Assembly: GCF_017309955.1 (NCBI RefSeq)
Contig: NZ_CP021247.1
Location: forward strand, 3,187,001-3,251,000
Direction of reading: 5' to 3'
Source of the DNA: Novosphingobium sp. KA1
Lineage (GTDB): Bacteria; Pseudomonadota; Alphaproteobacteria; Sphingomonadales; Sphingomonadaceae
DNA length: 64,000 bases
Under the pieces are notes generated by a model. It was not told the DNA's origin. It made no database searches and saw nothing but the letters and a program-made list of their open reading frames with translations. A program made the translations under genes and the position numbers. This document shows, piece after piece, positions 46,178 through 54,841 of the stretch; within the stretch, counting starts at the first letter, position 1; each line of letters starts with the position of its first letter.

Positions 46178-47572
46178 ATGGCCCTCGAAATTCTGATTGT
46201 CGATGACGAGCGCGACATCCGCGAACTGGTCGCGGGTGTGTTGAGCGACGAAGGCTATGAATGCCGCACAGCAGGGGACAGCGGCGCTGCGTTGGCCGCG
46301 GTCGATGCGCGCCGTCCTTCGCTGGTCCTGCTGGACGTGTGGCTTCACGGGAGCCCGATGGACGGGCTCGAGGTGCTCGACGCGATCAAGGCGCGTGAGC
46401 CGGGGCTGCCGGTGATCATCTTCTCCGGCCACGGCAATATCGATACTGCAGTTGCGGCCATCAGTCGCGGCGCCGTGGACTTTATCGAAAAGCCGTTCGA
46501 GGCCGAAAAGCTCCTGCACCTCGTCGAGCGCGCAACCGAAACGGAGCGGCTGCGCCGCGAAAATGCACAGTTGCGCTCGGATTTCACCAGTGGCGAGGAG
46601 TTCACCGGATCCAGCGGCGTCATCAACCAGGTTCGCGCGACGCTGAAGCGAGTCGCCAATACCGGCAGCCGCCTGTTGATCACGGGGCCCGCAGGATCGG
46701 GCAAAGAAGTGGCCGCGCGGTTGCTCCATGCCTGGAGTGCGCGCGCAAGCAGCGCTTTTGTCAGCGTCAATTCGGCGCGTATCACGCCTGAACGCTTCGA
46801 GCAGGAACTGTTCGGCGAAGAAAGCGAAGGGGCACTCGTGCGTCCGGGCCTGCTGGAGATGGCCGACGGCGGGACACTCTATTTCGACGAAGTGGCCGAC
46901 ATGCCGCTATCGACGCAGGCCCGCATCCTGCGGGTGTTGACCGATCAGGCGTTTGTCCGTGTCGGCGGCACCCGCCAGATCCGCGTGGATGTGCGCGTGG
47001 TATCCTCCACATCGCGCGATCTCGAAAAGGAGATCGCCGAACGGCGCTTCCGCGAGGATCTTTTCTATCGCCTCAACGTGGTGCCAGTCACCATTCCCGC
47101 TCTGCGCGAGAGGCGCGATGACATTCCATCGCTGATCGATCATTTCTTCGCACGCTACGCGAACGAACAGGGGATTGCCCCGCCGCAGGTCAGCGCCGAG
47201 GCAATGACCGCGCTGCAGGCTTATGAATGGCCAGGCAATGTCCGCCAGCTTCGCAACGTGGTCGAACGGACCGTCATCATGGCACCGCGCGAAAAGCTGG
47301 CCCGGATCGAGGTAGACATGCTGCCGCCCGAGATCTTCGCCAATCGCACCGGCGGCGAGGCCGGAATCTCGGTGATGATGAGCGCACCGCTGCGTGAGGC
47401 GCGGGAAACCTTCGAGCGAGAATATCTGCGGCTTCAGATTCGCCGTTTCTCGGGCAATATCTCGAAGACGGCATCGTTCATCGGCATGGAGCGTTCGGCC
47501 CTGCATCGCAAACTCAAGCTGCTCGGCATGGCCGAGCGGCGCGAGGGCGAGCCTGACGACGAGGAAATCTGA
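46178..47572 (+). CDS. ntrX: response regulator NtrX
   Basis: This 464-residue regulator has a receiver domain (Asp53 in LLDVWLHGSPMDG), an AAA+ domain with Walker A GPAGSGKEV, and a C-terminal Fis-type helix-turn-helix (NISKTASFIGMERSALHRKL). In the sigma-54-binding loop the GAFTGA sequence is absent; the region reads LFGEESEGALVRPGLLEM. Loss of GAFTGA is known for alphaproteobacterial NtrX proteins, which act with other sigma factors. It regulates envelope, respiration and nitrogen genes as NtrY's partner. Confidence 0.95.
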   Translation: MALEILIVDDERDIRELVAGVLSDEGYECRTAGDSGAALAAVDARRPSLVLLDVWLHGSPMDGLEVLDAIKAREPGLPVIIFSGHGNIDTAVAAISRGAVDFIEKPFEAEKLLHLVERATETERLRRENAQLRSDFTSGEEFTGSSGVINQVRATLKRVANTGSRLLITGPAGSGKEVAARLLHAWSARASSAFVSVNSARITPERFEQELFGEESEGALVRPGLLEMADGGTLYFDEVADMPLSTQARILRVLTDQAFVRVGGTRQIRVDVRVVSSTSRDLEKEIAERRFREDLFYRLNVVPVTIPALRERRDDIPSLIDHFFARYANEQGIAPPQVSAEAMTALQAYEWPGNVRQLRNVVERTVIMAPREKLARIEVDMLPPEIFANRTGGEAGISVMMSAPLREARETFEREYLRLQIRRFSGNISKTASFIGMERSALHRKLKLLGMAERREGEPDDEEI

Positions 47573-47760
47573 GGCCTCCAAAATGGCGGAAACCTCAGGG
47601 ATTCGGAGCGTCTCTCAGCATCTGTCATCGTCTTGCTACATTTTTCGCGTTTACTGCATTGCAGCAAGGCGATAGATTTTGATTCGAGAACGGTCATTGT
47701 CATCAGGGCAGGGCCAGATCGCGGACCGCATAAGCGGCCGCCAAAAAAAGGAGCATGAAC

Positions 47761-48336
47761 ATGGCTGGCCGTACGCTGACCGCGCGTCCTCGTCCCACCC
47801 CCCCGCCTGCGGAAGAAAACCCCGCGTCACCTCCGGTTGCCGCCGGCACTTCGGCGAGCAAGGGGCAGAACCTCCAGGACCAGTTCCTGAACCTCCTCCG
47901 CAAGAACAAGACACCGGTCACGATGTTCCTCGTGAAGGGCGTCAAGCTCCAGGGCATCGTGACCTGGTTCGACAATTTCTCGATCCTCCTGCGTCGTGAC
48001 GGTCAGTCGCAGCTTGTCTACAAGCATGCGATCTCGACGATCATGCCCTCGACGCCGATCGATGCGCGTCAGTTTTCCAACGGCGCTGAAAGCACCAAGA
48101 AGACCCGTGTTCTTCAGGATGTCTTCCTGTCCAGCATCCGTAACGCCGGTGTGCAGGTCACGATGTTCCTGATCAATGGCGTCATGCTTCAGGGCCGTGT
48201 TGCCGCTTACGACCTGTTCTGCATGCTGCTGGAACGCGAAGGCTACGTTCAGCTGGCTTACAAGCATGCGGTTTCGACGATTCAGCCCGTGACTCCGGTC
48301 GACCTTCAGGCGCATGAAGAAATCGACGAAGACTGA
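47761..48336 (+). CDS. hfq: RNA chaperone Hfq, tandem two-domain form
   Basis: This 191-residue Hfq carries two Sm-type domains in one chain, residues ~35-101 and ~116-181, with YKHA at 87-90 and again at 167-170, exactly 80 residues apart. By eye 36 of 65 aligned positions agree. Domain 1 keeps the proximal LQD, the basic rim (RKNK) and KLQG distal residues. Domain 2 keeps LQD and YKHA but the rim reads RNAG and the distal Lys is Met. A single Hfq is ~80-100 residues and forms hexamers; three of these chains could make one ring. I chose the ATG at 47761 because AAGGAG is 7 nt upstream; the ATG at 47755 is too close to it. The N-terminus is Pro-rich and disordered. Confidence 0.94.
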   Translation: MAGRTLTARPRPTPPPAEENPASPPVAAGTSASKGQNLQDQFLNLLRKNKTPVTMFLVKGVKLQGIVTWFDNFSILLRRDGQSQLVYKHAISTIMPSTPIDARQFSNGAESTKKTRVLQDVFLSSIRNAGVQVTMFLINGVMLQGRVAAYDLFCMLLEREGYVQLAYKHAVSTIQPVTPVDLQAHEEIDED

Positions 48337-48355
48337 CGAGCAAAGCTGAACCGAT

Positions 48356-49696
48356 TTGAACGACGAACTCAAGGGCGAGGTCACGCGCGGCGCGCGTGCC
48401 CTTGTCGTCTATCCGCAAATGCGGGGTCGTGGAGACCTCGATACCGAAGCCCGTCTTGAAGAAGCGAAAGGGCTCGCCCTCGCGATCGGCCTTGTCGTGG
48501 CCGAAGCCATGGCAATTCCCATCCGCGAGCCGCGCGCCGGCACGCTCTTCGGCGAAGGCCAGATCCAGAACATCGGCGTCGCCTGCGAGCTGAACGAGGC
48601 AGAACTGATCATCGTCGACGGCTCCCTGTCGGCGATCCAGCAGCGCAATCTCGAGGAAAAGCTCAAGCGCAAGGTCATCGACCGTACCGGACTGATCCTG
48701 GAGATCTTCGGCGAACGCGCCGCGACCGCGGAAGGCCGCCTCCAGGTCGAACTCGCGCACCTCGATTACCAGGCTGGTCGCCTCGTGCGCAGCTGGACGC
48801 ACCTTGAGCGTCAGCGCGGCGGTTTCGGCTTCCTTGGCGGCCCCGGCGAAACGCAGATCGAGGCGGACCGCCGCATGATCCGCGATCGCATGGGCAAGAT
48901 CCGCCGGGAACTGGAGCAAGTCCGCCGGACACGCGGCTTGCACCGCGACCGGCGTGAAAAGGCGCCCTGGCCGATCGTCGCGCTTGTTGGTTATACGAAC
49001 GCAGGGAAATCGACCCTTTTCAATTATTTGACAGGCGCTCAGGTGATGGCGCAGGATCTCCTGTTCGCCACGCTGGATCCGACGATGCGGGCAATTCGAT
49101 TGCCCGGCGTCGAAAAGGCGATCCTCTCGGATACCGTCGGCTTCATTTCCGACCTTCCTACCCAGCTCGTCGCGGCCTTCCGTGCGACCCTGGAGGAAGT
49201 GACGGCCGCCGATCTTATCCTGCACGTCCGTGACATCGCCAACCCCGACACTGAAGCACAGAAGCGGCAAGTGCTGGACGTACTGGCCGACCTCGGAGTG
49301 CTTGGCAGCGGCGAGAACGAGGACGGAGAAGGGGAGGCCGAGCCCGCGATCCCGATGGTCGAGGTGTGGAACAAGTGGGATCTTCTCGGGCCTGAACAGG
49401 CCGAAGAACTGCGTGAGGTAATCGATCACCGCGTTGGCGAGACGATCGTGCCGATTTCCGCGCTCACCGGCATGGGATGCGACGCGCTGCTGGAAACGGT
49501 GGGCTTGTCTCTCACCGAGGATGCAAAGCTCTACAGCTTTGTCATTCCTGCGGCGGACGGCCAGCGGCTGGCATTCCTGCATGCGCGGGGTGACGTCGTG
49601 TCCGAAGAAGATGCCGGCGAGAACGAGCAGGGGCCTCTGCTGCGGGTGCAGGTACGCCTTGCCGACCGCGAGCTAGGCCGTTTCAGCGCGCTCTGA
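48356..49696 (+). CDS. hflX: ribosome-associated GTPase HflX
   Basis: This 446-residue GTPase has a glycine-rich N-terminal domain (RGGFGFLGGPGETQIEADRR, shown here as GFGFLGGPGETQIE), then a G domain with G1 GYTNAGKST, G3 DTVGFI and G4 NKWD. HflX rescues stalled ribosomes after heat or antibiotic stress. The start is a TTG at 48356, 19 bp after hfq, giving the common hfq-hflX operon. Its last 24 nt overlap the 3' end of convergent mazG. Confidence 0.93.
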   Translation: MNDELKGEVTRGARALVVYPQMRGRGDLDTEARLEEAKGLALAIGLVVAEAMAIPIREPRAGTLFGEGQIQNIGVACELNEAELIIVDGSLSAIQQRNLEEKLKRKVIDRTGLILEIFGERAATAEGRLQVELAHLDYQAGRLVRSWTHLERQRGGFGFLGGPGETQIEADRRMIRDRMGKIRRELEQVRRTRGLHRDRREKAPWPIVALVGYTNAGKSTLFNYLTGAQVMAQDLLFATLDPTMRAIRLPGVEKAILSDTVGFISDLPTQLVAAFRATLEEVTAADLILHVRDIANPDTEAQKRQVLDVLADLGVLGSGENEDGEGEAEPAIPMVEVWNKWDLLGPEQAEELREVIDHRVGETIVPISALTGMGCDALLETVGLSLTEDAKLYSFVIPAADGQRLAFLHARGDVVSEEDAGENEQGPLLRVQVRLADRELGRFSAL

Positions 49697-50464
49697 CCGC
49701 TTGACTGCCTGCCAGTAGGCCTCCTGTTCATCGAGCGAGAGCGCCGCGAAATCCAGTCCATCCCGGGCGGCAAAGGCCTCCATGGACCGGAAGCGGCGCT
49801 CGAACTTGGCATTGGCGGCGCGCAGGGCGTCTTCGGGCGCGATACCATTGAGGCGGACCAGGTTGACGGCAGCAAAAAGCAGGTCGCCGGCTTCCTCCAG
49901 GCGGTCTGCCTCGCCAGCCTCTGCGAGTTCGGCCATCTCTTCGGTAACCTTTTCCGCAGCACCGCTGGGATCGGGCCAATCGAAACCGACGCGGGCGGCT
50001 CGCTTCTGGAGCTTCTCGGCCCGCATCAACGCCGGCAGGGAGATCGCCACACCGTCGACCGCGCTCGTTTCGCCCTTGCTCGCGCGTTCCTTGGCTTTCA
50101 GCTTTTCCCAACGCTCGGTCTGTGGATCGCCCGAGGTCTCTTCACCAAAGATGTGAGGATGGCGTGATTCCAGCTTGTCCGAGATTGCGGCAGCGACATC
50201 GTCAAAGGCAAAGTGGCCCAGTTCTTCGGCCATGCGAGCATGAAAAACGACCTGAAGCAACAGGTCGCCGAGTTCTCCGCGCAGATCGACCATGTCTTCG
50301 CGAGCAATAGCGTCGGCGACCTCATAGGCTTCTTCGATCGTGTAGGGAGCGATCGTCACGAAATCCTGCTCGCGGTCCCATTCACAGCCTGAAACCGGAT
50401 CGCGCAGTCGCGCCATAATGCCCAGAAGACGATCGATCTGGTGGTGGTGCGGGGTCATGGTCAC
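49673..50464 (-). CDS. mazG: nucleoside triphosphate pyrophosphohydrolase MazG
   Basis: This 263-residue all-alpha NTP pyrophosphatase has two MazG repeats (about residues 10-120 and 150-255). The first keeps the full metal-binding EExxE...ExxD pattern (TIEEAYEVADAI and ELGDLLLQVVFHA). It hydrolyses non-canonical or surplus NTPs to monophosphates. It is convergent with hflX with a 24-nt overlap. A 61-bp AT-rich gap separates it from the small membrane-protein gene upstream; this may contain its promoter (TATTATG near 50492). Confidence 0.92.
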   Translation of the reverse strand: MTMTPHHHQIDRLLGIMARLRDPVSGCEWDREQDFVTIAPYTIEEAYEVADAIAREDMVDLRGELGDLLLQVVFHARMAEELGHFAFDDVAAAISDKLESRHPHIFGEETSGDPQTERWEKLKAKERASKGETSAVDGVAISLPALMRAEKLQKRAARVGFDWPDPSGAAEKVTEEMAELAEAGEADRLEEAGDLLFAAVNLVRLNGIAPEDALRAANAKFERRFRSMEAFAARDGLDFAALSLDEQEAYWQAVKRSERAETA

Positions 50465-50525
50465 CTGGGGTTTGATAGGTTGATAATATGTATTATGTTA
50501 AATGAGCGGTCGGTACGATCCGACG

Positions 50526-50711
50526 TCATCCCCTTAGCCGCATGCCAAGGGTTTCGATCACCAACGTCAACGCAATGATTATCAGTGCCCAGATCAGCGC
50601 CAGCTTGATGCCCTTGGTAAAGCCAAGCTCCCGAAAGCGCGAATGGCTGGAAACCAGGATCAGCGCACCGATCACGGAAATGATGCCTACGATCGTTGCG
50701 CTGTTGATCAC
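50526..50711 (-). CDS. 61-residue two-segment membrane protein
   Basis: This short protein has two hydrophobic segments, about residues 5-21 (ATIVGIISVIGALILV) and 36-54 (IKLALIWALIIIALTLV), joined by a basic loop (SRFRELGFTKG). I cannot assign a family. It starts with GTG overlapping the MBL-hydrolase stop (GTGA), so it is translated from the same message. Coupling and composition support a real gene rather than chance. Confidence 0.65.
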   Translation of the reverse strand: MINSATIVGIISVIGALILVSSHSRFRELGFTKGIKLALIWALIIIALTLVIETLGMRLRG

Positions 50712-51487
50712 GGTTCGATCACCATTCCATCATAACCTACCGACACATTGTCCGGCACTTCGGCGGAAAGTGTTGCGTAGTCCATCGACTTGTCGAGATG
50801 GGTCAGAACCGCCTTGCCCACCCGGCAGACCGACGCCAGTTCCAGCGCCATGCCGAGATGTGCGTGCGTGGGATGCGGTTCGCGGCGAAGGCAGTCGACC
50901 ACGAGCAGGTCCGCGCCGTAACAGAGGTCAACCATTCCCCCGGTAATTTCGCTGAAATCTGTCGCGTAACACACTGATTTTCCGTCGCAATCAAATCTGA
51001 ACGCGGTGGATTCCGCCGGTCCGTGCGGCATTTGCACGTGATCGACACGGAAACCTTCGCACAGCCGCATGGTATCAAGATTGTCGAGGCTTATCAGGGT
51101 TGGATAGCCGAACTGACCTGCAAAGACATAGCCGAAGCGCTGCCGGAGGCGCCGGACCGTTTCGGAATTGGCAAAGCCGGGTATGGGGCCTGCGCGCCCA
51201 TAGCGCAGCGGACGCATGTCATCGATGCCATGGCAATGGTCCGCATGGTCATGGGTCCAGAAAACCGCATCGATGCGGTGGATGTCGTTGGCCAGAAGCT
51301 GCGCGCGCAAGTCGGTCGACGTGTCGACGAGAATGCGGCTTCCGGCATCGCTTTCCAGCAGGATCGATACGCGGGTTCGGCGATTCTTAGGCTCGCTGGG
51401 GTCGCAAAGCCCCCAATCGGCTCCGAATTCGCCGCCGAGGCGCGGGACCCCCGTCGAGGTTCCGCTACCAAGCATCACCACCTTCAC
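50708..51487 (-). CDS. metallo-beta-lactamase-fold phosphodiesterase (PhnP-like)
   Basis: This 259-residue hydrolase opens with MLGSGTSTGVPRLG and has the dimetal motif THDHADH at residues 78-84, a later His in QMPHG and ATDFSE, and the final LTHLDKS. This pattern fits the PhnP/RNase Z-like phosphodiesterase group that cleaves cyclic phosphates. Substrate is not certain without a phn operon nearby. It overlaps tatD upstream by 4 nt and the small membrane gene downstream by 4 nt, as part of the metG-tatD run. Confidence 0.85.
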   Translation of the reverse strand: MKVVMLGSGTSTGVPRLGGEFGADWGLCDPSEPKNRRTRVSILLESDAGSRILVDTSTDLRAQLLANDIHRIDAVFWTHDHADHCHGIDDMRPLRYGRAGPIPGFANSETVRRLRQRFGYVFAGQFGYPTLISLDNLDTMRLCEGFRVDHVQMPHGPAESTAFRFDCDGKSVCYATDFSEITGGMVDLCYGADLLVVDCLRREPHPTHAHLGMALELASVCRVGKAVLTHLDKSMDYATLSAEVPDNVSVGYDGMVIEP

Positions 51488-52272
51488 GAAACGGCCTTTC
51501 GATCGGCCTTGGTGAACAGCGCAAAGAAGTTGCGCGACGTAACTTCTGCCAGTTCCTGCTCGCTCACGCCGCGCAGGTTCGCGACGAAACGCGCGGTGTC
51601 GGCCGTATAGGCAGGCTCGCAGCGTTTGCCGCGATGCGGGACCGGGGCAAGGAAAGGAGAGTCCGTTTCGACCAGCAGCCGATCTTCAGGAATCGTCTTA
51701 ACAACCTCCTGCAAGTCAGCCGCGTTCTTGAAAGTCACGATGCCCGAGATCGAGATCGTGAGGCCCAGGTCCAGCACCTTGCGGCCGAAGTCCGCGCTAG
51801 CGGTAAAGCAGTGGATCAGTGCCGGGAATGCGCCCTTCCCCATTTCCTCCTCGAGAATGCGGAAGGTGTCATCTTCCGCATCGCGCGTATGGATGATCAG
51901 CGGCAGGCCGGTGGTCCGGCCGACCTGGATATGCGTGCGGAACAGCGCCTGCTGCACCTCACGATCCGACTTGTCGTAATAGTAATCAAGGCCGGTCTCG
52001 CCGATGCCGATCACCTTGGGGTGCCGTGTTGCTTCAAGCAGTGCGGCTTCGCCCAGATCGGAATGCTGGTCAGCTTCATGGGGATGAATGCCGACCGAAG
52101 CCCATACGTCCGGGATACGCGCGGCCGTGCCGACCACGCGATCCCATTCGCTTTGCCGCGTCGAGATGTTGAGGAACCCCTTGATCCCGGCAGCGCGGGC
52201 GCGATCCAGCACGCCCTGCTGATCCTCGACCAGGCCTTCGTATTCAAGATGGCAATGCGAATCTATAAACAT
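51484..52272 (-). CDS. tatD: TatD-family metal-dependent DNase
   Basis: This 262-residue TIM-barrel hydrolase has the N-terminal metal ligands in FIDSHCHLEYEG (His7 and His9), the central GETGLDYYY, HTRDAE, HCFT and the final LVETDSPFLAP. TatD-type (YcfH) proteins are 3'-5' exonucleases active on DNA or RNA in repair and in RNA quality control. Start at ATG 52272, sharing one base with the metG stop (TGATG). The tandem metG-tatD-MBL order is widely conserved. Confidence 0.93.
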   Translation of the reverse strand: MFIDSHCHLEYEGLVEDQQGVLDRARAAGIKGFLNISTRQSEWDRVVGTAARIPDVWASVGIHPHEADQHSDLGEAALLEATRHPKVIGIGETGLDYYYDKSDREVQQALFRTHIQVGRTTGLPLIIHTRDAEDDTFRILEEEMGKGAFPALIHCFTASADFGRKVLDLGLTISISGIVTFKNAADLQEVVKTIPEDRLLVETDSPFLAPVPHRGKRCEPAYTADTARFVANLRGVSEQELAEVTSRNFFALFTKADRKAVS

Positions 52273-53837
52273 CAAGCCGTTGCTTCCGTACCCTCGGGTA
52301 ATTCGAGGCGGGGGAACACGCCTTCCGGCTTTTCCACCTTGAAGCCCCTTGCGGCAAGTGCGGTAAACCAGTCCGCATCGCCCAGCGACGCGTAGCCTCG
52401 GGCATCCGTGGCGATACCCATCTGGTCAAGCAACTTGTCGATCGAGTTGGGCACGACCGGACGCACCGCGATGGCGAGATCGCGCACGACGCGGAACAAG
52501 GTCATGAGCACAACTTCCATGCGCGCGGGGTCGGTCTTGCGCAGCGTCCAGGGAGCTTGCTCGTCGACATATTGGTTGCACGCGAAGACGGCGCGCATCC
52601 AGGCTTCGAGGCCGTCGCTGAAGGCAAGATCGGTGAAGCTCTTGCGCAGGCCGGCGATACCCTCGGCGACAGCGGCAAACAGCGCCTTGTCAGCTTCAGA
52701 TTCCTCGAAGTCGGCCTTGATTGACCCATCCAAGTTCTTGAAAATCATGGAAAGACTGCGCTGGGCAAGGTTGCCGAAGCTATTGGCGAGTTCGGCATTG
52801 GCACGCGTGACAATCGCTTCGGGCGACCACGAACCGTCCTGACCGAAGGCCACTTCGCGCAGCAGGAAATAGCGTACGGCATCGACGCCGAAGGTCTCGG
52901 CAAGGCCGATCGGATCGGTCACGTTGCCGAGCGACTTCGATTCCTTCTGGCCGCGATTGAGCAGGAAGCCGTGGCCGTAGACCTGCTTGGGAAGCGGCAG
53001 GCCTGCGCTCATCAGGAACGCCGGCCAATAGACCGTATGGAAGCGGACGATGTCCTTGCCGATCAGGTGCAGGTCTGCCGGCCAGAACTTGGCGTAGTCG
53101 CCGCTTTCATCCGGGAAGCCGAGGCCGGTGAGGTAGTTGGTCAGCGCGTCGACCCAGACGTACATGACGTGGTTGTCGCTGCCCGGCACCTTGATGCCCC
53201 AGTCGAAGCTGGTACGCGAAACCGAAAGATCGCGCAGGCCGCCTTCGACGAAGCGCTGGATCTCGTTGCGGCGGGTGTCCGGACGGATGAAGTCGCTCGA
53301 ATTGTAAAGCTCGAGCAGTTTGTCCTGGTACTTCGACAGGCGGAAGAACCATGATTCCTCGACGGTCCATTCCACGGGAGTCCCTTGGGGCGAGAGCTTG
53401 CCTCCCCCTTCCCCGGTGGCCAGTTCGGACTCGTCATAATAGGCTTCGTCGCGAACCGAGTACCAGCCTTCATACCGGTCGAGATAGAGGTCGCCGTTCG
53501 CTTCCATCCGGCGCCACAATTCCTGCGTCGCTTCGTGATGGCGCGGTTCGGTGGTGCGGATGAAGACATCGTATTCGATGTTAAGAGCCGCGCACATATC
53601 AATGAAATGCTGAGACATTTCTGTCGCCAGCTGCGCCGGCGTGATGCCGAGGTCACGAGCCTTTTGCGCCATCTTCAGGCCGTGCTCGTCGGTGCCGGTC
53701 TGGAACCGCACGTCGAAGCCTTCCGCCTTGCGGTGGCGGGCGATGACGTCGGCGGCAATGGCCTCGTAGGCATGGCCGATATGCGGCTTGCCGTTGGGGT
53801 AGGAAATGGCGGTGGTGACGTAATAAGGCTCGGCCAT
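52272..53837 (-). CDS. metG: methionyl-tRNA synthetase
   Basis: This 521-residue short-type class I synthetase has the HIGH motif as PHIGH (residues 18-22). The KMSKS loop is read as KESKS (residues 298-302); the usual Met is Glu, although both lysines are kept. It charges tRNA-Met for initiation and elongation. I start at the ATG at 53837, because the in-frame TTG at 53849 is too close to AAGGAA; the chosen spacing is about 12 nt, a little long. It precedes tatD and follows holB, all minus strand. Confidence 0.94.
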   Translation of the reverse strand: MAEPYYVTTAISYPNGKPHIGHAYEAIAADVIARHRKAEGFDVRFQTGTDEHGLKMAQKARDLGITPAQLATEMSQHFIDMCAALNIEYDVFIRTTEPRHHEATQELWRRMEANGDLYLDRYEGWYSVRDEAYYDESELATGEGGGKLSPQGTPVEWTVEESWFFRLSKYQDKLLELYNSSDFIRPDTRRNEIQRFVEGGLRDLSVSRTSFDWGIKVPGSDNHVMYVWVDALTNYLTGLGFPDESGDYAKFWPADLHLIGKDIVRFHTVYWPAFLMSAGLPLPKQVYGHGFLLNRGQKESKSLGNVTDPIGLAETFGVDAVRYFLLREVAFGQDGSWSPEAIVTRANAELANSFGNLAQRSLSMIFKNLDGSIKADFEESEADKALFAAVAEGIAGLRKSFTDLAFSDGLEAWMRAVFACNQYVDEQAPWTLRKTDPARMEVVLMTLFRVVRDLAIAVRPVVPNSIDKLLDQMGIATDARGYASLGDADWFTALAARGFKVEKPEGVFPRLELPEGTEATA

Positions 53838-53863
53838 GCGGCGTCGCAATTCCTTGCTGGAGT

Positions 53864-54841
53864 TTACGGGCGAGCCGCCTCTCTAGGCATCGCAGCCGAT
53901 GCCAGCAAGCCGCCAATTTCCATTACGAGAAGGCCGGCATCGAAATTGTAGGTCGGTGCCTGTGCGGATATCTGCATCAGCGTGCCATGGGCCTCGATCA
54001 GCGCGAGTTGCCGGGGCCGCGAAGCCGCAGCCAGTTCTCCCGCCACCACCGTGCGGGCCAGTTCCAGCGTCGCCAACTGACGGCCGCGCGCCGGCCTCGC
54101 CCCCATCTCGTCAGCGAGGGCCCCGCGAAGGTGGTAATCACGGTCTCCTTCGTGGAGGATCCTCAGCATCAAGTGATGGATCCCGGCGAGATCATGCTCG
54201 ACAAAGCTCAGCGCAACCCCGGGCGATCCCTGCGCGGCCTCGATGGCAGTGCGGCGGATCGAGGCATCCGATTCCGGCAGCTCCCGCCGGATCACTTCAT
54301 CGAGCTCGGCTTCGCTGAGCGCCGAAAAGCGCAGGACCCGGCAGCGGGATCGGACAGTCGGCAGCAGCCGCCCCGGCTGGTGCGTGACCAGCAGGAAAAA
54401 CGTTCCCGCCGGCGGTTCCTCCAAGGCCTTGAGCAAGGCGTTGACCGCGCTTTTCTCCAGTTCGTCGGCAGGATCGATGACGATAGCGCGGCGCTCGCCC
54501 AACGTGGGCTTGGTGGCGAGGCGACGGATCATCTCGCGCACCTGGTCCACGGAGATGCTGCGCTTGGCCTGCCAGGGCTTGCCCTCCGCCTTTTTCTTGG
54601 CTTCGTCGTCGTTTGCGGGCAATGCCTCGAGGATGTGAATATCCGGGTGGGAGGCGTGATCCGGGCGCGGGTGGCCGGGCTGGCGAACCAGTTCCGCCGC
54701 CGCTTCACGCGCGAAGGCCCGTTTGCCTAGCCCGCGCTGCCCGGCGAGCAGCCAGGCGTGATGCATGCGCTCCGAGCCGATGGCGGCAAGCCACTCGTGC
54801 CATGCCTCGCGTTGGCCGACGAACGGCAGCACCTCGCTCAC
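53864..54841 (-). CDS. holB: DNA polymerase III delta-prime subunit
   Basis: This 325-residue clamp-loader subunit has AAA+ fold with a degenerate P-loop AGQRGLGKRAFA (about residues 33-44) and the SRC motif in TVRSRCRVLRF (arginine-finger region). Delta-prime usually carries a four-cysteine zinc module near residues 50-65; here this stretch reads LVRQPGHPRPDHASHPD with no cysteine. It helps load the beta clamp. GTG start overlapping the tmk stop (GTGA). Confidence 0.9.
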   Translation of the reverse strand: MSEVLPFVGQREAWHEWLAAIGSERMHHAWLLAGQRGLGKRAFAREAAAELVRQPGHPRPDHASHPDIHILEALPANDDEAKKKAEGKPWQAKRSISVDQVREMIRRLATKPTLGERRAIVIDPADELEKSAVNALLKALEEPPAGTFFLLVTHQPGRLLPTVRSRCRVLRFSALSEAELDEVIRRELPESDASIRRTAIEAAQGSPGVALSFVEHDLAGIHHLMLRILHEGDRDYHLRGALADEMGARPARGRQLATLELARTVVAGELAAASRPRQLALIEAHGTLMQISAQAPTYNFDAGLLVMEIGGLLASAAMPREAARP

